Assembly: GCA_016867505.1 (NCBI GenBank)
Contig: VGJH01000015.1
Coordinates: 1 to 12,614, forward strand
Direction: 5' to 3'
Source of the DNA: Candidatus Bathyarchaeota archaeon
Lineage (GTDB): Archaea; Thermoproteota; Bathyarchaeia; TCS64
DNA: 12,614 bases
The position numbers were made by a program, and so were the translations under genes. Of this stretch, positions 7,151-12,614 are shown piece after piece; the first letter of the stretch is position 1, and the number at the start of each line of letters is the position of its first letter. Under the pieces are notes generated by a model. It saw only the letters and a program-made list of their open reading frames with translations, did not search any database and was not told the DNA's origin.

Positions 7151-8058
7151 GGTTTGTAATCACTTGGTGGAGTTGATTTTCTCACTACTCCTGCTAGAAC
7201 GATGATTGTGATTATGTAGGGTATGCTCAGGATTATTTGTGGTGGCAGTAAACCTATTGATTGTAACCTGATCTGGAGCGCATCTGTAAATCCAAATAGT
7301 ATACTTGCACCGAATGTTCCATAGGGCATCCATCTCCCAAAAATCATTGCTGCAAGTGCTATGAATCCTCGTCCACCACTCATTCCTGAAGCGAACAAGT
7401 TGAGATTACCTAATGATAGAAATGCTCCACTTAATCCAGCTAACATGCAGCTGAGAATTATTCCTATATATTTTATTCTAGTAACATCCACTCCCGCAGT
7501 ATCAGCTGCAGCAGGATTTTCACCGACTGCTCTTAAGCGTAATCCAAATGGAGTTCTAAAAAGCAAGATTTGTGATAAAAATATGATCAAAAACATTAGG
7601 TAAACTATTGGTGTATGTGTTCCTAAAATATCTCCAAGAATTGGTATCTCTTTTAAAATTGGTATGCTAATTGGGTTTAATGCTGGAACACTTTCAGAGG
7701 CGCCTCTTGATCCCCAAATGACTTCACACATAAAAGCTGTAACTCCTACTGCTAGAATGTTAATTCCTGTGCCGCTAACGATCTGGTTTCCCTTTAATGT
7801 GACTGTTAAAAATCCGTGTAATAATCCAATTAATGCCCCTGAAAAAACTGAAGCTAATACCCCTAACCAAGGATTTCTTGTATAATAGCTTGTAGCTACT
7901 CCAGTAAAGGCACCTGTTAACATAATGCCCTCTAATCCAATATTTATGACTCCAACCCTTTCTGAAAACATTCCACCAACAGCAGCTAGAGCGATTGGTG
8001 TAGCCATCCTTATTGTAGCAGTAAATAAGCCAATGTTAATAATATCTGTGATATTCAT
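7135..8058 (-). CDS. BMP-family nucleoside-type ABC importer, permease 2 (NupQ/YufQ-like, COG1079)
   Basis: A 307-aa multi-spanning membrane protein of the branched-chain/sugar-type permease superfamily. Family motifs are NIGLEGIML (39-47), KGNQIVSGTGIN (89-100), RAVGENPAAADTAG (176-189) and SGGRGFIALAAMIFGRW (227-243). It is one half of the membrane channel with the permease encoded at 8055-9158. In B. subtilis (NupNOPQ) and related systems this transporter carries nucleosides. The ATG at 8058 overlaps the stop of permease 1 by 4 bp (ATGA). A strong SD, GGAGGAG (8074-8068), lies nine bases upstream inside permease 1, which fixes the start. It is the last gene of the importer operon and runs 16 bp into the convergent phosphorylase gene. 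Confidence 0.93.
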   Translation of the reverse strand: MNITDIINIGLFTATIRMATPIALAAVGGMFSERVGVINIGLEGIMLTGAFTGVATSYYTRNPWLGVLASVFSGALIGLLHGFLTVTLKGNQIVSGTGINILAVGVTAFMCEVIWGSRGASESVPALNPISIPILKEIPILGDILGTHTPIVYLMFLIIFLSQILLFRTPFGLRLRAVGENPAAADTAGVDVTRIKYIGIILSCMLAGLSGAFLSLGNLNLFASGMSGGRGFIALAAMIFGRWMPYGTFGASILFGFTDALQIRLQSIGLLPPQIILSIPYIITIIVLAGVVRKSTPPSDYKPYEKR

Positions 8059-9158
8059 GATTTATTTCTCCTCCAATTCAAAATATATTGTAATAAAGTT
8101 GGAGCAGCAACAAAAATTATCACCAAAGCTTGAATAATTGTGACAATGTCCAACGGAACATGCGTCGCTCTAGACATTAACATACCTCCACTTCTTAAAG
8201 CTCCAAACAATAAACCAGCAAAAATTATTCCTATTGGGTTAAGTCCCCCAACAAGAGCAACAGCTAACCCATCGAAACCATACCCGGGGGAGAATCCTTC
8301 AATAAACCTATAATGGACCCCCATTATTTCTCCTGCTCCACCTATTCCAGCAAAAGCACCACTTATGATAAAAGCATAAAGCATGGTTCTCTTTACGTTG
8401 ATTCCCCCATTTTCTGCTGCTAAAGGATTAAGCCCTGAAGCTCTGAGTTCGTAGCCAAATGAAGTTCTTTGCAGAATGTAATTTATGATTATTGCGAGAA
8501 GGACAGCTATAATAAGTGATGCAGAGAGTTGAGTAGGAGGTAATATTCTTGGAAGCTGAGCAGTTTTCTCTATCTGTAATGTCTGAGAAACCCATCCAGG
8601 AGCTTTGAAGGGGTAATTTACTAAATAACCTGTAAAGTTTATCGCTACATATGTTAACATCATTGTTGTGATTACTTCATGTGCTCCAAATTTGTTCTTT
8701 AAAATCCCTGGAATTAACCCCCAGACACCGCCAGCAAATGCTCCGATTAAAATAGATAAAATTATGTGAATTGGTGAAGGGATATTTTTTATATATATAC
8801 CAGTAATTGCTGCAGCAAAAGCTCCAACAATGAATTGTCCTTCAGCTCCAATGTTGAAGAGGCCACTTTTAAAAGAGAAAAGGAAAGCAAGAGCTGTAAA
8901 AATGATTGGTGTAGCTTGAGTCAAAGTCTGACCAATACCATAAATATCACCAAAAGCTCCAATAATCATCGAATAATAAGCATCAACTGGATTATACCCC
9001 GTAAATATTAACACGATGGCTCCAAGAAGAAAAGCTACAAGAATGGCAATTAATTGTGGAAAAATTCTTTGAATACTTTCTTTTATTAATTGAACAAATT
9101 TTATTGATTTAACTATAAGAATTTTCATTGAGTTTTCAATTTTAACCACTTTTACCAC
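8055..9158 (-). CDS. BMP-family nucleoside-type ABC importer, permease 1 (NupP/YufP-like, COG4603)
   Basis: Integral membrane subunit, up to 367 aa, pairing with the next permease. Visible motifs are FNIGAEGQ (101-108), GAHEVITTMML (158-168; GANEVI in many relatives), LRASGLNPLAAENGGI (238-253) and GFDGLAVALVG (294-304), with about eight to ten hydrophobic segments. The longest frame opens with GTG at 9158, overlapping the ATPase gene by 17 bp. A GTG at 9149 has AGGTGG five bases upstream, and ATG 9128 is a third option; only the basic N-terminal tail differs. The product probably moves nucleosides inward, by family membership and the adjacent nucleoside phosphorylase. It is tightly coupled at both ends (17-bp and 4-bp overlaps), consistent with translational coupling. 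Confidence 0.92.
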   Translation of the reverse strand: MVKVVKIENSMKILIVKSIKFVQLIKESIQRIFPQLIAILVAFLLGAIVLIFTGYNPVDAYYSMIIGAFGDIYGIGQTLTQATPIIFTALAFLFSFKSGLFNIGAEGQFIVGAFAAAITGIYIKNIPSPIHIILSILIGAFAGGVWGLIPGILKNKFGAHEVITTMMLTYVAINFTGYLVNYPFKAPGWVSQTLQIEKTAQLPRILPPTQLSASLIIAVLLAIIINYILQRTSFGYELRASGLNPLAAENGGINVKRTMLYAFIISGAFAGIGGAGEIMGVHYRFIEGFSPGYGFDGLAVALVGGLNPIGIIFAGLLFGALRSGGMLMSRATHVPLDIVTIIQALVIIFVAAPTLLQYILNWRRNKS

Positions 9159-10659
9159 CTGCCATTAACAAGCCAAGATCCTCTTCATTTGTTATGCTTG
9201 GATCTTTAATTGCGACAATTTTTCCATCAAATATTACAGCAATTTTATCACTAAGTGCTCGTATTTCGTCTAAATCTGCTGATATTAATAAGACTCCGCT
9301 GCCTTGTTCTCTCATTTCAATTAATTTAGTTCTAACATACTCTGTTGCTCCAATGTCTAATCCTCGGGTTGGTTGATAAGCAATTACGATCTTTGGCTTT
9401 CTACTGAACTCTCGAGCAAGAACTACTCTTTGTTGTGTTCCTCCTGAAAGGTTTTTAACATATGTTTGAATATTTGGTGTACTAATCGAATAATCTTTAA
9501 CAAGGTTTTCAGATAATTTGCATGTTTCTTCTAAATTAATTACTAAATTCCTATTTACGATAGGTTCTTCATTATGACTTCCCAAGATCAGGTTTTCCAT
9601 AACCGAAAAATCGAGTATAAGCCCACATTTCTGTCTATCTTCAGGGATATGAGATAACCCTGACTTGATTCTATCTTTTGGTGAAAAATTACTAATATCA
9701 ACCTCATTTAAAAGTATTTTTCCTGAGTCTTTTTGTCTCAAACCCATCATTGCTTCAACTAGCTCACTTTGGCCATTGCCTTCAACTCCAGCTAAGCCAA
9801 GAATCTCGTAAGATTTGATTTCCAAGTTTAGACTTTTTAAAACTTTAATACCTCGATTATCTTTTACGTTTAATTCCTCAATTTTGAATATTATATCTTT
9901 TTGTTCAATCTTTTTTTTCTCATAAGTTTCAAGAATTTGTTTATCAACCATCATTTTAGCAAGTTGCGAAGAATTGGTTTCATCTTTTTTAACAGTGCCA
10001 ATTAAATTTCCTTTTTTAAGAACTGTAATTCTATCACAAATGGTAAAGACTTCCTTTAGTTTGTGTGTGATAAAAATTATTGATTTTCCTTGCTTCTTCA
10101 AAGATTTGATAGCTTCTAAAAGATTATCAACTTCTTGTGGTATTAAAATTGCTGTTGGTTCGTCTAAGATTAGAATGTCTGCTCCTCTGTATAATGCTTT
10201 AAGAATCTCTACTCTTTGCTGAGCACCTACTGATAATGATTCAATAGTTACGTCGGGGTCTATTTCGAGACCAAACTGTTCACTAAATTTTTTTACGTGC
10301 TCGGTTGAGTTTTTAATATCTAAGAGAAATCCATTTTTAACGTTTTCTTTACCTAGGATTACATTTTCTGTAACTGTTAAACTGGGTACAAGCATGAAGT
10401 GCTGATGAACCATACCAATACCCTGCTTTATTGCAGTTGCAGGGCTATCCATCACCACTTCTTTTCCATTAATTATAATCTTCCCAGAATCCGGTTTATA
10501 CAATCCATAAAGAATACTCATTAAAACTGTTTTTCCTGCACCATTCTCTCCTAGTAGTCCATGGATTTCTCCTTTTTCAACAATGAAATCAATATTATTA
10601 TTGGCTAAGACTCCTGGAAATTTTTTTGATATTCCTAGCATTTGTACAGCGGGGTTCAT
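9142..10659 (-). CDS. BMP-family nucleoside-type ABC importer, tandem ATP-binding protein (NupO/YufO-like, COG3845)
   Basis: A 505-aa protein with two fused ABC domains, energising the importer. Domain 1 has Walker A GENGAGKT (37-44), Q-loop near H88 (MVHQHFML), signature LSVGAQQR (142-149), Walker B ILILDEPTA (162-170) and H199. Domain 2 has a degenerate Walker A GVEGNGQSEL (291-300, Lys replaced by Q297), signature LSGGTQQRV (404-412) and a Walker B in which the catalytic Glu is Gln (YQPTRGLDIGA, Q429). These losses in domain 2 are normal for this family, so only one ATP site should be fully active. IPEDRQKCGL (338-347) is also typical. It starts at ATG 10659, 44 bp after the binding-protein gene, with no clear SD, and overlaps permease 1 by 17 bp. 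Confidence 0.95.
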   Translation of the reverse strand: MNPAVQMLGISKKFPGVLANNNIDFIVEKGEIHGLLGENGAGKTVLMSILYGLYKPDSGKIIINGKEVVMDSPATAIKQGIGMVHQHFMLVPSLTVTENVILGKENVKNGFLLDIKNSTEHVKKFSEQFGLEIDPDVTIESLSVGAQQRVEILKALYRGADILILDEPTAILIPQEVDNLLEAIKSLKKQGKSIIFITHKLKEVFTICDRITVLKKGNLIGTVKKDETNSSQLAKMMVDKQILETYEKKKIEQKDIIFKIEELNVKDNRGIKVLKSLNLEIKSYEILGLAGVEGNGQSELVEAMMGLRQKDSGKILLNEVDISNFSPKDRIKSGLSHIPEDRQKCGLILDFSVMENLILGSHNEEPIVNRNLVINLEETCKLSENLVKDYSISTPNIQTYVKNLSGGTQQRVVLAREFSRKPKIVIAYQPTRGLDIGATEYVRTKLIEMREQGSGVLLISADLDEIRALSDKIAVIFDGKIVAIKDPSITNEEDLGLLMAGGKSG

Positions 10660-10703
10660 TGCATAACAAAAGATTGAAAAAAGGAGAAAGGATTTAACAC
10701 TTT
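10660..10703 (-). terminator. T-rich spacer between binding protein and ATPase, possible partial terminator
   Basis: Read on the minus strand, the 44-bp spacer contains CTCCTTTTTTC and CTTTTG. Archaeal polymerases often stop at T-runs. A leaky stop here would give more binding protein than transporter, a common pattern in importer operons. No hairpin is seen. Confidence 0.3.
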
Positions 10704-11864
10704 TTATGTAAAGCCACTAGGTACGGTTACTTCGCCAGCACTGATTTTGTCTCTTGCTTGCCTTAACTTATCATTAATTTCTGAAGATAGAGCACTATGC
10801 TTGAAGCTAAAGGTCTGTTCCCAGAACTTTTCTTCTTCAGGTAATCTGCAACATCCTGTGTAGCCTTCAGCGACACCTTTACTATACAATCCGCTTTGGA
10901 ACTTTCCTAATATTGTCTGTAATATTACGTCATATACCGCTATGTCAACTCTCTTAGTTGCACTAGCAACAACTTCAGGATACAGATAACACTGGCATGC
11001 ATCGACACCTAGCCCAGTAATGCCTTTTTGGTGTGCTGCTTCAAGAGCCCCTAATCCGCTTTTACCAGCAGCAGCAAATACTGCATCGACTCCTAGTTCT
11101 GAGAGACTTATAGTTAATTCTTTTGCTTTAGTAGGGTCCGCCCAGTTGTTAACAAATGATGGTGGGTACACTGTAATTCCTGGTTTTGCCCATTTTGCAC
11201 CAGCTTCATAACCAACATAAAAGTCCCTAATTAATGGAATATCCATGCCACCAACAAAACCTACTTTATTGGTTTTGGACTTCATAGCTGCAACTACTCC
11301 TACTAAGAATGATCCTTCATTCGCTTTAAATAGAAGTGAAGCAACATTGGGCTGGAATACAGGCATATCAATAATAGCAAATTTTTGATTAGGATAAGCC
11401 GCAGCTGTGACATTCAGCGCATCGGCTTGGTCAAATCCCACACAGATAATTAATGCATATTGACCAGTTTTTGCGAAATCAGTCTGATAACCCGCATATT
11501 CAGCGATTGCTTTTGGCTGAACATGATCAAAAGTTATTCCTAATTCATTTTTAGCTTTTACACAACCTGCATAAGCAATATCGTTAAAGGATTTGTCACC
11601 TAATCCTCCAGTCGCTAAAATTAAACCAATTTTTTTAGGAGCGAGTAATTTTTGTATTTGAGCATTTGCGGCAGTAAGATTTGCTTGAACTTTGGCTAAA
11701 TCTGCTTTTGTTTTATCGCTTTCTGTTTTTAAAGTATCATATACCGATTTTTTAACATAATCGGGTCCAATCGGATTCATCATTGGATAGACTACCCATC
11801 CAATTGCAGCGCCTACAATGAGACCTATTAAAACAAATGCAACAATTCTTGTGGTCTGAGACAT
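10704..11864 (-). CDS. BMP-family (PnrA/Med-like) substrate-binding protein, membrane-anchored by an N-terminal helix
   Basis: Extracytoplasmic solute-binding subunit of the importer encoded downstream, 386 aa. Residues 7-28 form a hydrophobic helix after a short basic start, without a lipobox Cys, so it is probably a signal anchor. Residues about 35-75 are a Lys/Ala/Gln-rich, likely coiled-coil spacer. The BMP domain starts at KKIGLILATGG (77-87), with the family motif GLGDKSFN (87-94), VGFVGGMD (201-208), GYEAGAKW (218-225) and GVDACQ (286-291). Relatives such as T. pallidum PnrA and B. subtilis NupN bind nucleosides. Two cysteine pairs are unusual: C290/C292 beside the D288 of the binding-cleft loop, and C338-C339 near the C-terminus. 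Start ATG 11864 has a strong SD, GAGGTG (11875-11870). It is the first gene of a four-gene operon. Confidence 0.93.
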   Translation of the reverse strand: MSQTTRIVAFVLIGLIVGAAIGWVVYPMMNPIGPDYVKKSVYDTLKTESDKTKADLAKVQANLTAANAQIQKLLAPKKIGLILATGGLGDKSFNDIAYAGCVKAKNELGITFDHVQPKAIAEYAGYQTDFAKTGQYALIICVGFDQADALNVTAAAYPNQKFAIIDMPVFQPNVASLLFKANEGSFLVGVVAAMKSKTNKVGFVGGMDIPLIRDFYVGYEAGAKWAKPGITVYPPSFVNNWADPTKAKELTISLSELGVDAVFAAAGKSGLGALEAAHQKGITGLGVDACQCYLYPEVVASATKRVDIAVYDVILQTILGKFQSGLYSKGVAEGYTGCCRLPEEEKFWEQTFSFKHSALSSEINDKLRQARDKISAGEVTVPSGFT

Positions 11865-12079
11865 ATCAACACCTCATGACAAACGAATGTTGTTTTTAAT
11901 GCTTAAAAAATCATTTATTAATTCATGATTTTCTTAATAAAATTCAGTAATTTACTTAATTTTTTTGATTAGTAAAAAATTATTAAAAAATTAATTTTGT
12001 TAAGAAACTTAATAATAAAAATTGACTGATATTCGATTAAATAATTAGATTCATCTTTAAGCAACATAGCTTTTTATTT
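11865..12079. promoter_or_regulatory. Divergent, very AT-rich intergenic region upstream of the importer operon and the CDGSH gene
   Basis: This 215-bp gap holds no convincing ORF. SD GAGGTG (11875-11870) serves the binding protein on the minus strand. TTAAATAA (about 12036-12043) is a TATA candidate for the plus-strand gene, about 40 bp before its ATG. Short palindromes occur: AAAATCAT/ATGATTTT (11907-11914 and 11925-11932, ten-base loop), AGTAAtTTACT (11946-11956), AAAATTAATTTT (11987-11998) and TTAAGaaaCTTAA (12000-12012). They could be operators, but such AT-rich DNA makes chance matches likely. Confidence 0.4.
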
Positions 12080-12614
12080 ATGGCTCGTCTACCAAAAATA
12101 AAAATTATTAAAAATGGACCTTATATCGTGACTGGTGGAGTTCCTTTAATTAAAATGATTATTGAACCTGATGAAGATGGTTATTCTTTAAACTGGAAGG
12201 AGGTCGAGTGTTATCCTTTTCGAGAATCATACGCATTATGTCGATGTGGCAATTCTAGTAAGAAACCATATTGTGATGGAAAGCACGTATTAACCAATTT
12301 TGATGGAAAGTTGACTGCTGATCGGAAACCATACCTTGATGATATTCGAAATTATGATGGTCCTGAATTAAAATTAACTGATAAACGTAATTTATGTTCA
12401 GGTGCTGGTTTTTGTGTTCCTGATGGTAATATCTGGAATCTTACTACAAATAGTGATAATCCAGAGTATCGTCAAATTGCTATTGAGCAAGCATCAAATT
12501 GTCCTTCAGGTAGACTCGTAGTCTGGGATAAAACCAATTCACCAATTGAGCCAACTTTTGAACCAAGTATAATTGTTACGGAGGATCAGGATGGAGTTCC
12601 TGGGCCTTTATGGA
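12080..12614 (+). CDS. CDGSH-type iron-sulfur protein (3' end cut by window edge)
   Basis: An open frame from ATG 12080 runs to the right edge (178 complete codons, no stop). A CDGSH motif is present at 54-69 (CRCGNSSKKPYCDGKH): ligands C54, C56, C65 and H69 would hold a [2Fe-2S] cluster with three Cys and one His. A second Cys-rich segment follows: LCSGAGFC (105-112: C106, C112) and NCPSGRL (140-146: C141), as in longer bacterial and archaeal CDGSH proteins that carry a divergent ferredoxin-like iron-sulfur segment. The sequence ends at EPSIIV...GVPGPLW, after which relatives usually carry a second CDGSH motif, probably just beyond the window. It is likely a cytoplasmic electron-transfer or redox-sensing protein. 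No clear SD precedes the start, so the message may have a short leader. It is divergent from the importer operon, with no obvious functional link. Confidence 0.87.
   Translation, partial: MARLPKIKIIKNGPYIVTGGVPLIKMIIEPDEDGYSLNWKEVECYPFRESYALCRCGNSSKKPYCDGKHVLTNFDGKLTADRKPYLDDIRNYDGPELKLTDKRNLCSGAGFCVPDGNIWNLTTNSDNPEYRQIAIEQASNCPSGRLVVWDKTNSPIEPTFEPSIIVTEDQDGVPGPLW

Noticed and set aside
7361-8137. Plus-strand ORFs of 70-80 codons rich in Pro and Ala
   Set aside because: They are mirror images of the hydrophobic permease codons on the minus strand.
9142-10659. Degenerate Walker A and Glu-to-Gln Walker B in the second ATPase domain, as a sign of decay
   Set aside because: These substitutions are normal for the second domain of this tandem ATPase family.
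11020-11211. Plus-strand ORF of 63 codons
   Set aside because: It is antisense to the BMP domain, where the family motifs on the minus strand are intact.
1-12614. CRISPR array, tRNA, rRNA, insertion sequence or attachment site
   Set aside because: No regularly spaced repeats, cloverleaf-like sequence, transposase motif or flanking direct repeats were noticed when reading the window by eye.

Overview
The window is AT-rich, gene-dense DNA from what looks like an archaeon. The reasons are inferential. Several starts lie just downstream of TATA-like boxes and have no Shine-Dalgarno (SD) sequence. The BMP-type binding protein is held by an N-terminal membrane helix rather than a lipobox. A MacB-type ABC exporter is paired with a membrane-anchored multi-Ig surface protein, an arrangement common in archaea. 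The lineage cannot be fixed from the sequence; an Asgard- or Bathyarchaeota-like source is possible but unproven. No rRNA, tRNA, CRISPR array or insertion sequence was seen.

Layout: (1) 1-2285, minus: most of a large M14 zinc carboxypeptidase with a glutamine-amidotransferase-like C-terminal domain, cut by the left edge. (2) 2363-5795, minus: a three-gene exporter operon read as LolD/MacB-type ATPase, secreted Ig-repeat protein, then FtsX/MacB permease. The permease reading frame is broken near its end, so its last membrane helix lies in the +1 frame. (3) 5796-5930: divergent promoter region, with a perfect interrupted palindrome over the start of the next gene. (4) 5931-6278, plus: a miniature inorganic-pyrophosphatase-like protein. 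(5) 6383-7150, plus: a nucleoside phosphorylase of the uridine phosphorylase type. (6) 7135-11864, minus: a complete BMP-family nucleoside-type ABC importer (binding protein, double ATPase, two permeases), overlapping the phosphorylase tail-to-tail by 16 bp. (7) 11865-12079: very AT-rich divergent intergenic region with short palindromes. (8) 12080 to the right edge, plus: the start of a CDGSH iron-sulfur protein.

How they fit together: the importer and the phosphorylase form a plausible nucleoside salvage unit. Nucleosides would be taken up and split by phosphate to base plus (deoxy)ribose-1-phosphate. The second unit is probably an envelope exporter or mechanotransmission-type system, with the peptidase downstream possibly cotranscribed. 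The least expected items are the split permease, the palindrome across the pyrophosphatase-like start codon, the missing uracil-recognition residues in the phosphorylase, and the cysteine pairs in the binding protein.
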